Counted from the stretch's first letter, positions 32,320 to 40,788 are shown. The stretch: DNA of 64,000 nucleotides from DATBDE01 sp045805605 (GCA_045805605.1 JBJMKX010000110.1:4343-68342); one strand, 5' to 3'. Numbers and translations: made by a program. Notes: generated by a model from the letters alone, not told the origin.

Positions 32320-33368
32320 GCACCTACGACGGCATCGCCGATCTCCCGCTGGAGATCGAAGGGTACGACCTCGAGCCGCTCGAGCGCGACGTCTCGTCGG
32401 CCTTCACCCGCCTCTCGACCGTCATCCACCTGCGCGGCGGCGACGAGGAGGGCGTCGGCGAGGACGTCACCTACGACGGCCTCGACCACGTCGCCTTCCA
32501 GGACGCCGGCCCGGCGCTGCCGCTTGCGGGGCGCTGGACGATGGCGTCCTTCGCCGACCACCTCGACGGGCTCGACCTGTTCCCCGCGCCGCCGGTGCGT
32601 GACGTTTCGCGCCTGTACCGGCGGTGGGCGTTCGAGAGCGCGGCGCTGGACCTGGCCCTGCGCCAGGCGGGCCGGCCGCTGCACGCGGTGCTCGACCGCG
32701 AGCCGCGTCCGGTCACCTTCGTCGTCTCGCTGCGCCTGGGTGAGCCCGCATCCATCGACCCTGTGCGGCAGCGGCTGGAGCACTACCCGTCGCTGCGCTT
32801 CAAGCTCGACCCCACGCCGAGCTGGACGCCCGAGCTAATCGCCGAGCTCGCCGCGACGGGCGCGGTCGACTCGCTCGACTTCAAGGGCGCCTACCGCGGC
32901 ACGGTGGTCGACAACCCGTCTGACCCGGTGCGCTACCGCGAGCTGGCCGACGCCTTCCCGGACGCGTGGATCGAGGACCCCGACCTCGGCAACGATGCGG
33001 CGATGCATGCCCTCGACGGCGCGCGCGACCGCATTACCTGGGACGCGATCATCCACTCCGTCGCGGACGTGGAGGGGCTGCCGTTCCCGCCGAAGATGGT
33101 CAACGTCAAGCCGTCGCGGTTCGGGCCGTTGCGGGAGCTGTTCGCGGTCTACGACCATCTCGAGCAGCGCGGCATCCGTGCCTACGGCGGCGGCCAGTTC
33201 GAGCTGGGCCCGGGGCGCGGGCACATCCAGTACCTGGCCTCGCTGTTTCATCCCGATACGCCCAACGACGTGGCGCCGGGCGGCTACAACGCACCCGACG
33301 TGCCGCCGGGGCTGCCGTCGAGCCCGCTCGAGCCCCGGCCCGCCGTGGTGGGATTCCGGTGGGCGTGA
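32316..33368 (+). CDS. Enolase-superfamily (mandelate racemase/OSBS-like) enzyme
   Basis: 350 aa. The N-terminal capping domain is followed by a barrel with recognisable ends of strands: SLRFKLDPTP (KxD), SLDFKGAYRG, DAWIEDPDL (acidic), ITWDAIIHS, MVNVKPSRFGPL (the second lysine) and AYGGGQFELGPGRG. Metal ligands and general bases of the superfamily can be matched, but not well enough to name the substrate. It is coupled to xseB by a GTGA overlap and to the DUF192 gene downstream. No menaquinone genes are near, so an o-succinylbenzoate synthase role is not supported by context. Confidence 0.75.
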   Translation: MSTYDGIADLPLEIEGYDLEPLERDVSSAFTRLSTVIHLRGGDEEGVGEDVTYDGLDHVAFQDAGPALPLAGRWTMASFADHLDGLDLFPAPPVRDVSRLYRRWAFESAALDLALRQAGRPLHAVLDREPRPVTFVVSLRLGEPASIDPVRQRLEHYPSLRFKLDPTPSWTPELIAELAATGAVDSLDFKGAYRGTVVDNPSDPVRYRELADAFPDAWIEDPDLGNDAAMHALDGARDRITWDAIIHSVADVEGLPFPPKMVNVKPSRFGPLRELFAVYDHLEQRGIRAYGGGQFELGPGRGHIQYLASLFHPDTPNDVAPGGYNAPDVPPGLPSSPLEPRPAVVGFRWA

Positions 33369-33610
33369 GGATCGCCCGCAGCTTCCGCGAGCGGCTGATC
33401 GGCCTGGCCTTCCTGGGCGAGCCGCCGGCCGAGGGCCTCCTCCTGCCGCGCACCCGCTCAGTCCACACGTTCGGCATGCGCTTCGCGCTCGACCTGCACT
33501 GGCTCGACGGCTCGGGCGAGGTGGTGCGCGTCGACCGCGCGGTGCCGCCGCGGCGAGTCAGGACGTGCCTGCGCGCGCGGTCGGTGTTGGAGCTCCCAGC
33601 GCACCGCTGA
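33365..33610 (+). CDS. DUF192-family protein
   Basis: 81 aa. The family core is visible: ARSFRERLIGLAFLG, the motif SVHTFGMRFALDLHWLDGSGEVVRVDR, and the cysteine-containing RTCLRARSVLEL. DUF192 is a compact beta fold of unknown function, often found as small single-domain proteins. The GTG overlaps the stop of the enolase-superfamily gene. The 3' end overlaps the convergent tetR gene by 53 bp, with the tail probably shortened relative to relatives that end in a longer VLELPAG segment. Confidence 0.82.
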   Translation: MRIARSFRERLIGLAFLGEPPAEGLLLPRTRSVHTFGMRFALDLHWLDGSGEVVRVDRAVPPRRVRTCLRARSVLELPAHR

Positions 33611-34148
33611 CGGTCGCAAGCAACGCGCGCTCGGCCTCCTGATCGGTCATGCGTCCGGCGCTGACCTCGCGGCTGGCGGCATGGACGAGCTCGAGCACCA
33701 CGGTCAGCAGCCACTCGACCGGGATGGAGTCGTTGAACGCCCCGTCGGCCTGCCCGCGGCGCAGGAGCGGCTGCAGGAGCCCGAGCACCGGCCCGTGCAG
33801 CCGGCGCACCTCCTCGCTCTCGCGCCGGGTGGTGATCGGAACGAGCGCATGGTGACGAGCGAGGACATGCCACGCCGCCTCGAGCACCCGCCGCAGCGCG
33901 TCGGCCGGGTCGCCCCGGTCGGGCTCGGCGGCACGCACCGCGCCGGCGGCCTCGGCCATCGCGCGCTCGGTGACGGCGCCCACGAGCGCCTCGCGCGTCG
34001 GGAAGTGGACGTAGACGGTGGCCCGGACCACGCCGGCGCGCCGCGCGACCGCGGCCATTGAGGCCTCGGGGTCGAGCGCGAGCTCCTCGACGGCGGCGTC
34101 GAGGATGCGCTCGATACTGCGCTGCGCGTCGGCGCGGAGGGCGGCCAT
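33558..34148 (-). CDS. TetR-family repressor of the adjacent efflux pump
   Basis: 196 aa. The N-terminal HTH covers about residues 8-55 (RILDAAVEELALDPEASMAA, then RAGVVRATVYVHFPTREALV). The C-terminal ligand domain is divergent, with HHALVPITTRRESEEVRRLHG. It is translated with the MFS gene by a one-base stop/start overlap, so the two form an operon that the regulator is likely to control. Two matching palindromes lie in the promoter of that operon. The inducer is probably a pump substrate; nothing in the sequence names it. Confidence 0.9.
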   Translation of the reverse strand: MAALRADAQRSIERILDAAVEELALDPEASMAAVARRAGVVRATVYVHFPTREALVGAVTERAMAEAAGAVRAAEPDRGDPADALRRVLEAAWHVLARHHALVPITTRRESEEVRRLHGPVLGLLQPLLRRGQADGAFNDSIPVEWLLTVVLELVHAASREVSAGRMTDQEAERALLATVSGALGAPTPTARAGTS

Positions 34149-35533
34149 CAGTGCATCGTGACGGCCTGCGGGGCCTCGCGCAGGCGCGGCAGGAACCGGG
34201 CCGCCGCCGGCAGTACGAGCAGCGCCAGCACGAGCCCGGCGCCCGCGATCCCGGCCGCGGCCAGGAACGCGTCGCCGAGTCCGTCGACCAGGCCGCCCTG
34301 GGCACCGGCGATCGCGGTCGTCAGGAGCGCGATCCCGAACGCGCCGCCGACCTCGTGGCCGGTCGTGTTCAGGCCCGACAGCATCCCGGCGTCCTGCTCT
34401 GAGGCGCCGGTCAGGACGGCGATGGCCACCGACACCATCGCCATGCCCAGGCCGGCGCCGGCGACCACCATCCACGGCAGGACGTCGGCGACGTAGCTGC
34501 CGCTCTCGCCCATCGTCGACATCAGCGCCATCCCGGTCGCGGCGAGCGCGAACGCCAGCGCCATCGTCGCGCGCACGCCGTGCCGGCGGACGAGGTGCCC
34601 GGCCCCGTGGGCGCCGAGCGCGGTTGCGATGGCGATGGGCAGGAACTCGAGCCCCGCCTCGAGCGGCGTCGCCCGCAGGACCTCCTGCAGGTAGATCGAG
34701 GTGAGCAGGAACGCCCCGAACAGCACCGCCGAGGCGAGCAGCATCAGCGCCGCGCCGCCGCCGACGGCGCGATCCGCGAGCGCACCCAGGCGCACCAGCG
34801 GCCGCGCGGTGCGCCGCTCGAGCGCCGCGAACAGCGCGAGTCCGGCGAGACCGGCGCCGCCGAAGCCCAGCGTGCGGGCCGAGCCCCACCCGGCGTCGGA
34901 GGCGCCCCCGAGCGCGTAGAGCAGGGCGCCGAGGCTGGCGGTGGCGACGAGCGCGCCGCGCAGGTCGAGGCCGGCGAAGCGGGGCGGGGCCGGGTCGCGG
35001 CGAACCGCGCGCAGCACGCCGACGGCGACGACCGCGCCGATCGGCAGGTTGACGAAGAAGATCGCGCGCCAGTCGATGACGTCGGTCAGCACGCCGCCGA
35101 GCAGCACGCCGATCGCTGCGCCGGCGCCGGCGACCGCGCCCCACACGGCGAGCGCCCGGGCGCGCGCCGCGCCGGTGAACGCCGTCGTCACGATCGACAG
35201 CGCGGCCGGCGAAAGCAGCGCCGCGCCGATGCCCTGCCCGGCGCGCGCGGCATAGAGGGCCCCGGCGGTGGGCGCCAGCGCCGCCGCGGCCGAGGCGCCG
35301 GTGAAGAGCGCCAGGCCGGCGAGGAACACGCGCCGCCGGCCGAGCAGGTCGGCGGCCCGGCCGCCGAGCAGCAACAGCGAGCCGAACAGCAGCGAGTAGC
35401 TGGTGATCGTCCACTCGAGGTCGCCGCGGCCGATCCCGAGGTCGGTCGAGAGCGACGGGAGGGCGACGTTCACCGCGGAGATGTCGAGGATGACCATGAG
35501 CTGCGCGGCGCACAGCAGGACCAGCAGTGGCAT
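34148..35533 (-). CDS. MFS drug efflux transporter, DHA2 (14-TM) type
   Basis: 461 aa, about 14 TM helices. The DHA2 signatures are LDISAVNVALPSLSTDLG in TM1, motif A GGRAADLLGRRRVFLAG between TM2 and TM3, and motif C-like AVAGAGAAIGVLLGGVLTD in TM5. WRAIFFVNLPIG before TM6 is typical of the EmrB/QacA group. It exports lipophilic compounds in exchange for protons. First gene of the MFS-tetR operon, with AAGGAG about 8 nt before the ATG. The middle loop is short. Confidence 0.92.
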   Translation of the reverse strand: MPLLVLLCAAQLMVILDISAVNVALPSLSTDLGIGRGDLEWTITSYSLLFGSLLLLGGRAADLLGRRRVFLAGLALFTGASAAAALAPTAGALYAARAGQGIGAALLSPAALSIVTTAFTGAARARALAVWGAVAGAGAAIGVLLGGVLTDVIDWRAIFFVNLPIGAVVAVGVLRAVRRDPAPPRFAGLDLRGALVATASLGALLYALGGASDAGWGSARTLGFGGAGLAGLALFAALERRTARPLVRLGALADRAVGGGAALMLLASAVLFGAFLLTSIYLQEVLRATPLEAGLEFLPIAIATALGAHGAGHLVRRHGVRATMALAFALAATGMALMSTMGESGSYVADVLPWMVVAGAGLGMAMVSVAIAVLTGASEQDAGMLSGLNTTGHEVGGAFGIALLTTAIAGAQGGLVDGLGDAFLAAAGIAGAGLVLALLVLPAAARFLPRLREAPQAVTMH

Positions 35534-35552
35534 TTCGTCTCCTTGAAACTCG

Positions 35553-35600
35553 GACAGTAGTGTCTGGCCTAGTAAAGCAGACGGTCGTGTCTGAGTTCAA
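35553..35600 (-). promoter_or_regulatory. MFS-tetR promoter with two TetR operator palindromes
   Basis: On the minus strand a -35 (TTGAAC, 35600-35595) and a -10 (TTTACT, 35576-35571) are 18 bp apart. One palindrome, CAGACGGTCGTGTCTG (35578-35593), fills the spacer. A second, GACAGTAGTGTCTG (35553-35566), lies around and just past the expected start site. The two share GAC-N-GT-N-GTGTCTG and are 27 bp apart. Occupancy would block the polymerase, which fits self-repression by the TetR protein encoded in this operon. Confidence 0.72.
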
Positions 35601-35623
35601 GGCATCAGGCGTCAGGCATCAGG
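35601..35623. repeat. Three tandem 7-bp units GGC(A/G)TCA
   Basis: GGCATCA, GGCGTCA and GGCATCA follow one another, ending in GG. They overlap the stop codon of the aldo-keto reductase gene. A very similar array (GGCATTA x4) lies at 37345-37372, on the other side of the aldo-keto reductase and MmyB-type regulator genes. Confidence 0.7.
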
Positions 35624-36476
35624 CCAGGGCCTCCAGCGCTTCGAGGTCCTCGTCGCCGAGGGTCAGCTCCGCCGCGGCCAGGTTCTCCTCCAGGTGGCTC
35701 AGGGACGAGGTTCCCGGGATCAGGAGGATGTTCGGCGCCAGCTGCCACAGCCAGGCGAGGGCGACCTGGGCCGGCGTCGCGTCGTGCTTCGCGGCGATCC
35801 GCTGCACGGCAGGCTGGTCGGCGATCCGGCCGTGGCCCTCTCCGAACGCCGACCCGAGCGGGAAGAACGGCACGAAGGCCAGGCCGCGGTCGCCGCACGC
35901 TTCGAGGACGTCGGCGTTCCCGCGCTCAAGGAGGTTGAAGCTGTTCTGCACGCCGGCGATCTCGGTGAGGGACAGGGCATGCTCGAGGTCGCTGACCCCG
36001 ACGTTGCTCAGGCCGATCAGCTCGATCTTGCCCTCCGTGCGCAGGTCCGCCAGGGTCCCCAGCGCCTCGTCGAACCCGTCGGGACCGGCATTGGGGACGC
36101 GCAGGTTGACGAGCGCAAGCCGGTCGACCGCAAGCGAGCGCAGGTTGGCCTCGACCTGGTCGCGCAGTTGCTCGGGCCGCTGGGCCGCCTGCCACGAGCG
36201 GTCGTCGCCGCGCACGAACCCGACCTTGGTGGCGATGCGCACGCGGTCCGGATAGGGGTGCAGCGCGGCGTGGATGAGCTCGTTGGCGACGTCGGGTCCG
36301 TAGAACTGAGCCGTGTCGATGTGGTCGACGCCGCGCTGCACCGCACGGCGCAGGACCGCGATCGCCTCGTCGCGGTCGGGGGCCGGCCCCCATACGCCCG
36401 GGCCGGGGAGCTGCATGGCGCCGAAGCCCATGCGGTGGATCGGGCGTCCGCCCAGGAGGAACGTGGTCTCGGTCAT
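35619..36476 (-). CDS. Aldo/keto reductase
   Basis: 285 aa TIM-barrel. The catalytic Asp and Tyr lie in GVDHIDTAQFYGPD, the Lys in IATKVGFV. The usual active-site His region reads LVNLRVPN, so the His is replaced. The NADP-binding C-terminus has LIPGTSSLSHLEENLAA. It reduces small aldehydes or ketones with NADPH; substrate unknown. It is divergent from an MmyB-type regulator (50-bp gap) that is the obvious candidate controller. Confidence 0.9.
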   Translation of the reverse strand: MTETTFLLGGRPIHRMGFGAMQLPGPGVWGPAPDRDEAIAVLRRAVQRGVDHIDTAQFYGPDVANELIHAALHPYPDRVRIATKVGFVRGDDRSWQAAQRPEQLRDQVEANLRSLAVDRLALVNLRVPNAGPDGFDEALGTLADLRTEGKIELIGLSNVGVSDLEHALSLTEIAGVQNSFNLLERGNADVLEACGDRGLAFVPFFPLGSAFGEGHGRIADQPAVQRIAAKHDATPAQVALAWLWQLAPNILLIPGTSSLSHLEENLAAAELTLGDEDLEALEALA

Positions 36477-36526
36477 GCCGTCAACCGTGCGCTACGGTCG
36501 CCGGGGGGACAAGAGGAGCATCGATC

Positions 36527-37366
36527 GTGGGACCAGCACCACCACCCTCGACGGCCGGCCGGCGGGCGGAGCTGGCCGACTTCCTGCGCACGCGGCGGGC
36601 GGAGGTGGCCCCCGGCAACCTCGGGCGCGAGGCCAACGGACGGCGGCGTACGCCCGGGCTGCGCCGCGAGGAGGTCGCCCAGCTCGCCGGCGTGGGGCTG
36701 TCGTGGTACACGTGGCTCGAGCAGGGCCGCGACATCCGGCCGTCGGCGCAGGTGCTCGACGCGATCGCGCGCGTGCTGCGGCTGGACGGCGCCGAGCGCG
36801 CACACCTGTTCCATCTCGCCCGCGTCGAGCTCCCACTGCCGGAGGGCAACTATCCCCGCGAGACCTCGCCGGCCTTGCGCGCGTTCGTGGACGGGCTCGA
36901 GCCAAACCCGGCGTACGTCACCGGACCGCGCGGCGACGTGCTGGCGTGGAACGCCGCCGCGACACGCGTCTTCCACGACTGGGGCGCAGAGCCGGTGGAG
37001 CGCCGCAACCTGCTGTGGTGGCTGTTCGTCGACCCGTCGTGGGATCGCTCGTCGCCGAACTGGGAGTCGACGGCCAAGCACACCCTCGCCCGCTTCCGCG
37101 CCCAGCATGCGCGCCGGCCCGAGGACCCGAGCTTCGCCACGCTGGTCGAGGAGCTGTCAGAGGCGAGCCCCGAGTTCCGCGCCTGGTGGCCTCGACACGA
37201 GGTGATCGGCGAGCAGGCGGGCACGAAGACGATCGAGCACCCGGAGCTCGGGACGCTGCGACTGCATCATCTGCAGAGCACGCCCACAAGCGACCCCGAG
37301 TTGCGACTGACCATCTACGTACCCGCCGACGAGGCAACGCGCAAGGCATTAGGCATTAGGCATTAG
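36527..37366 (+). CDS. XRE-family regulator with MmyB-like ligand-binding domain
   Basis: 279 aa. The N-terminal HTH is LADFLRTRRAEVAP to VAQLAGVGLSWYTWLEQGRD, with the TPGLRREE motif of the MmyB group. The C-terminal PAS-like MmyB domain (AYVTGPRGDVLAWNAAATRVF, NLLWWLFVDP, LRLHHLQ, LTIYVPAD) binds small, often fatty-acid-like ligands. The GTG at 36527 is preceded by AGAGGAG. The last residues (KALGIRH) and the stop codon are encoded by a run of four GGCATTA repeats, so the original C-terminus has been replaced or extended by that expansion. Confidence 0.9.
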   Translation: MGPAPPPSTAGRRAELADFLRTRRAEVAPGNLGREANGRRRTPGLRREEVAQLAGVGLSWYTWLEQGRDIRPSAQVLDAIARVLRLDGAERAHLFHLARVELPLPEGNYPRETSPALRAFVDGLEPNPAYVTGPRGDVLAWNAAATRVFHDWGAEPVERRNLLWWLFVDPSWDRSSPNWESTAKHTLARFRAQHARRPEDPSFATLVEELSEASPEFRAWWPRHEVIGEQAGTKTIEHPELGTLRLHHLQSTPTSDPELRLTIYVPADEATRKALGIRH

Positions 37367-37372
37367 GCATTA
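37345..37372. repeat. Four perfect tandem 7-bp units GGCATTA
   Basis: GGCATTA occurs four times head to tail without a mismatch. The regulator gene ends inside it, and the spacer before the alcohol dehydrogenase gene starts in it. As 7 is not a multiple of three, a gain or loss of one unit changes the frame and the stop position of the regulator. Confidence 0.8.
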
Positions 37373-37389
37373 GGGGCAACAGGGACCGC

Positions 37390-38571
37390 ATGAAAGCGGT
37401 CACCTGGCATGGCAAGCGCGACGTCCGTGTCGACACGGTCCCCGACCCGTCGATCCAGGATCCGGCGGACGTCATCGTGCGCGTCACCTCATCCGGCATC
37501 TGCGGATCCGATCTGCACCTCTACGAGGTCCTCGGCCCCTTCCTCGAGGTGGGGGACATCCTCGGCCACGAAGCGATGGGCATCGTGGAGGAGGTCGGCG
37601 CCGACGTCACCGAGCTCGCCCCCGGCGACCGCGTAGTGGTTCCGTTCAACGTCTCCTGCGGGACCTGCTTCATGTGCTCGCGGGGCCTGCACTCGCAATG
37701 CGAGACGACCCAGGTCCACGAGCAGGGCACGGGCGCCGCGCTGTTCGGTTACACGAAGCTGTACGGCGAGATCCCGGGCGGCCAGGCCGACTTCCTGCGC
37801 GTGCCGTTCGGCAACACGCTGCCGATCAAGGTTCCCGACGGTCCCCCCGACGACCGCTTCGTCTACCTCTCCGACGTCCTGCCCACCTCATGGCAGGCGG
37901 TCGAGTACGCGGCCATCCCCGACGGCGGGACCGTGTGCGTCCTCGGCCTCGGCCCGATCGGCGACATGTGCTCGCGCATCGCGCTGCATCGCGGGCATCG
38001 GGTCATCGGCGTCGACCTCGTCGACGACCGGCTCGCCCGGGCTCGTGGCAACGGCGTCGAGACCCTCGACCTGCGCCAGCACCGCGACGACCTCGCCGAC
38101 GTCATCCGGGGCATGACCGGCGGCCGCGGGCCCGACTCGGTCATCGACGCCGTCGGCATGGAGGCTCACGGTGCGCCTGGCGCGAAGCTGGCGCAGCAAG
38201 TCACCGGGCTGCTGCCCGACAGCGTGGCCGCAAAGTTCATGCAGAAGGCCGGCATCGACCGGTTGAACGCGTTGTACCTGGCGATCGACATCGTGCGCCG
38301 GGGCGGGACGATCTCACTCAGCGGCGTCTACGGCGGGATGGCCGACCCGCTGCCGATGCTGACGATCTTCGACAAGCAGATCCAGCTGCGGATGGGCCAG
38401 GCCAATGTCAAGCGCTGGGTCCCGGACATCCTGCCGCTGCTGACCGACGGCGACCCGCTGGGGACCGACTCCTTCGCCACCCACCACCTCACGCTGGACG
38501 AGGCGCCACAGGCCTACGGGATGTTCCAGCGCAAGGAGAACGGCGCGGTGAAGATCCTGCTTAATCCCTGA
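37390..38571 (+). CDS. Zinc-dependent alcohol dehydrogenase (formaldehyde-dehydrogenase-like MDR)
   Basis: 393 aa. The catalytic zinc ligands are Cys in SSGICGSDLHLYE and His/Glu in LGHEAMGIVEE. The structural zinc has four Cys in SCGTCFMCSRGLHSQC. The cofactor site reads VCVLGLGPIGDMCSRIALH with an acidic VDLVDD, pointing to NAD. The insertion GGQADFLRVPFGN and the PDGPPDDRFVYLSDVLPTSW segment match the glutathione-independent formaldehyde dehydrogenase subgroup. The stop codon TGA forms the first three bases of a long palindromic repeat. It may be co-transcribed with the regulator upstream (24-bp gap). Confidence 0.9.
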   Translation: MKAVTWHGKRDVRVDTVPDPSIQDPADVIVRVTSSGICGSDLHLYEVLGPFLEVGDILGHEAMGIVEEVGADVTELAPGDRVVVPFNVSCGTCFMCSRGLHSQCETTQVHEQGTGAALFGYTKLYGEIPGGQADFLRVPFGNTLPIKVPDGPPDDRFVYLSDVLPTSWQAVEYAAIPDGGTVCVLGLGPIGDMCSRIALHRGHRVIGVDLVDDRLARARGNGVETLDLRQHRDDLADVIRGMTGGRGPDSVIDAVGMEAHGAPGAKLAQQVTGLLPDSVAAKFMQKAGIDRLNALYLAIDIVRRGGTISLSGVYGGMADPLPMLTIFDKQIQLRMGQANVKRWVPDILPLLTDGDPLGTDSFATHHLTLDEAPQAYGMFQRKENGAVKILLNP

Positions 38572-38666
38572 GCCATAGCTCGGCGTTCCTGGCAAGACGC
38601 GGGGGTGAAGCCGTGCCAAGCACGGCGAACCCCGAGGACGGCGCCAGGGGCGTCGAGAATGGCTCA
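38569..38666. repeat. Long palindromic repeat, copy A (98 bp)
   Basis: Outer arms TGAGCCAT and ATGGCTCA pair perfectly, and inner arms include TAGCTCG/CGAGAA, CCTGGC/GCCAGG and GCCGTGC/GCACGGC. The sequence matches copies B and C at 40.8-41.0 kb, sharing words such as CATAGCTCGGCGTTCCTGGC and CACGGCGAACCCCGAGGAC. It fills the gap between the alcohol dehydrogenase stop and the convergent thiolase stop. Confidence 0.85.
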
Positions 38667-38670
38667 GACG

Positions 38671-39843
38671 CTACACGCGCTCGATGAGGGTTCCGGTCCC
38701 GAGACCGCCGCCGCAGCACATCGTGACGAGTCCGACTTCCTTGTCGGAGCGCTCGAGCTCGTGCAGCAGCGTCGTGATCAGGCGCGCGCCGGTGGAGCCA
38801 AGCGGATGGCCGAGCGCCATCGCGCCGCCGTTGACGTTGACGCGGTTCATGTCGGGCTGGTGCTCGCGCTGCCAGGCGGCGATCACGGGCGCGAAGGCCT
38901 CGTTGATCTCGATGAGGTCGACGTCGGCGATCGTCATCTTGTTGCGGTCCAGCAGCTTCTGGGTGGCCGGGATCGGGCCGGTCAGCATGATCACGGGGTC
39001 GACGCCGACCGTCGTCTGGTCCTTGATCCGCGCCCGCGGGGTCAGGCCGAGGGCGCGGGCCTTGTCGGCCGACATGAGGAGCACGGCCGCCGCGCCGTCG
39101 GAGATCTGCGACGAGTTGCCGGCGGTGATCTTGCCGTCCTCCTTGAAGGCGGGCTTGAGCTCGGAGAGCTTCTCGAGGCTTGTGTCGGGGCGGATGCCCT
39201 GGTCGGTGACGTAGGTGTCGCCGTTGACCTGGAAGGGGATGGTCTCGCGCTCGAAGCGCCCCTCCTCCGTGGCCTGGTGTGCCAGGCGGTGGGAGCGGAC
39301 CGCGAGCTCGTCGAGCTCGGAGCGGGGGATCTCCCACTTGTCGGCGATCATCTCGGCCGACAGGCCCTGGGGGACGAGCTGGTAGCGCTCCATCAGCTCG
39401 GGGGCGAAGGCGGCGCCGTACTTGCCCTGGGTCTCGAAGCCGACCGAGAAGGGCACGCGACCCATGTGCTCGACGCCCGAGCCGATCGCGACGTCGTGAA
39501 CGCCGGAGGCGATGAGGGCTGCCGCGAAGTTGACCGCCTGCTGGGCCGAGCCGCACTGGCGGTCGACGGTGGTGGCCGGCGTCTCCATCGGCAGTCCCGC
39601 CTGGAGCCAGGCGTTGCGGCCGACGTTGAACGCCTGCTCGCCGATCTGCTGGACGCAGCCCGTGATGACGTCCTCGACCTCGGAGGGGTCAATGCCCGAC
39701 CGCTCGATGACAGCTGTGTAGGCCTTGCCGAGGAGCTCGTTAGGGTGCGTGTCCTTGTAGTAGCCCTTCTCGGGATGACCGCGGCCGATCGGTGTGCGCG
39801 CGGCCTCGACGATGACGACTTCGCGACCCTGGTCGAAGCTCAT
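38671..39843 (-). CDS. Acetyl-CoA C-acyltransferase (thiolase)
   Basis: 390 aa. The nucleophile is C97 in VDRQCGSAQQ. The C-terminal active-site motifs are NEAFAPV, GGAMALGHPLGSTGAR and MCCGGGLGTGTLIERV. It cleaves 3-ketoacyl-CoA with CoA, or condenses acetyl-CoA in reverse. It is divergent from a 3-hydroxyacyl-CoA dehydrogenase gene, and the shared gap holds a clear palindrome. The two enzymes would catalyse consecutive steps of beta-oxidation. Length is normal for the degradative class. Confidence 0.94.
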   Translation of the reverse strand: MSFDQGREVVIVEAARTPIGRGHPEKGYYKDTHPNELLGKAYTAVIERSGIDPSEVEDVITGCVQQIGEQAFNVGRNAWLQAGLPMETPATTVDRQCGSAQQAVNFAAALIASGVHDVAIGSGVEHMGRVPFSVGFETQGKYGAAFAPELMERYQLVPQGLSAEMIADKWEIPRSELDELAVRSHRLAHQATEEGRFERETIPFQVNGDTYVTDQGIRPDTSLEKLSELKPAFKEDGKITAGNSSQISDGAAAVLLMSADKARALGLTPRARIKDQTTVGVDPVIMLTGPIPATQKLLDRNKMTIADVDLIEINEAFAPVIAAWQREHQPDMNRVNVNGGAMALGHPLGSTGARLITTLLHELERSDKEVGLVTMCCGGGLGTGTLIERV

Positions 39844-39896
39844 TTCTGGAAGGCCTCCGTTGCTGCCCTTTGGTGAACGGCGCCGTACTCTATCGA

Positions 39897-39914
39897 GTTG
39901 ACTGGCGAGTCAAC
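39897..39914. promoter_or_regulatory. 18-bp operator palindrome between thiolase and 3-hydroxyacyl-CoA dehydrogenase
   Basis: GTTGACT and AGTCAAC pair perfectly around GGCG. On the minus strand its TTGACT can serve as a -35 for the thiolase gene, with TAGAGT about 15 bp downstream as a weak -10. Its place in the divergent gap of two beta-oxidation genes suggests control by a TetR- or FadR-type fatty-acid regulator, which is not encoded beside it. Confidence 0.65.
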
Positions 39915-39984
39915 CAAACGCGGTCGACCGCTGGACCGCCTCCGGTGGCCCGCGGACGACCGCTCTGATCAAACGGTCGAGACA

Positions 39985-40782
39985 CTGAACGAGCAACTGG
40001 CAATCGCAGGCAGCGGAGCTATCGCGTGCGGATTGGCGGTGACCGCCGCCACCCGCGGCCAGGTCGTGATGTGGGCGCGGTCGGAGGAATCGGCGGACCG
40101 CGCTCGCGGCGAGGTTGAGGCCGGCTGCGCGAAGGCCGACGGCGGCGCCCTGCCGGACAACGTGCGGGTCGAGACCGATATCGCGGCACTCGCCGACGCG
40201 ACCTTCGTCGTCGAGTCTGTGGCCGAGGATCTCGAAGTCAAGGCCGGGGTGCTGCGCGACCTCGGCGAGCTCGTCAGCGCCGACGCCGTGCTCGCCACCA
40301 CCACCTCCGCCCTATCGGTCGATGAGCTGGCCGAGGCGAGCGGCCGCCCCGATCGCTTCGCCGCGGTCCACGTCTTCAACCCGGTCCCGCGGATGGAGCT
40401 GGTCGAGCTCTGCTTCCCGCCCGCGGCCACCGACGAGGTCCGCCGCCGTGTCCGCGCGATGTGCGACGTGCTGGGCAAGACCGCGGTCGAGGTGCCCGAC
40501 ACGCCCGGCTTCGTGGTCAACCGCCTGCTGTTCCCCTACCTGTTCCAGGCGGTCGAGCTGCAGGCGGCCACAGGCCTCGACGCCGAGGCGATCGACGCCT
40601 GCATGACCAAGGGCGCCGGCCACCCGATGGGCCCCCTGCGCCTGCTCGACTTCGTGGGGATCGACGTGGCGGTCTCGATCGGCGAGGCGATCAAAGCCCC
40701 CGTGCCGGCGCAGCTACACGAAATGCTCGACGCGGGCGCGCTGGGGAAGAAAGCCGGCCGCGGCTTCTACGACTACGGCTGA
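39985..40782 (+). CDS. 3-hydroxyacyl-CoA dehydrogenase
   Basis: About 265 aa. The NAD site is LAIAGSGAIACGLAVTAATRG, with catalytic Ser/His/Glu-Asn region in TTTSALSVDELAE and HVFNPVPRMELVELC. Then come DTPGFVVNRLLFPYL and the C-terminal domain ending AGRGFYDYG. It oxidises 3-hydroxyacyl-CoA to 3-ketoacyl-CoA. The only canonical in-frame start ahead of the Rossmann motif is a TTG at 39898, inside the operator palindrome, and the 29 residues it would add look non-coding. A CTG at 39985 gives the usual short N-terminus, so I place the start there with moderate confidence. Confidence 0.88.
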   Translation: MNEQLAIAGSGAIACGLAVTAATRGQVVMWARSEESADRARGEVEAGCAKADGGALPDNVRVETDIAALADATFVVESVAEDLEVKAGVLRDLGELVSADAVLATTTSALSVDELAEASGRPDRFAAVHVFNPVPRMELVELCFPPAATDEVRRRVRAMCDVLGKTAVEVPDTPGFVVNRLLFPYLFQAVELQAATGLDAEAIDACMTKGAGHPMGPLRLLDFVGIDVAVSIGEAIKAPVPAQLHEMLDAGALGKKAGRGFYDYG

Positions 40783-40788
40783 CCCACA

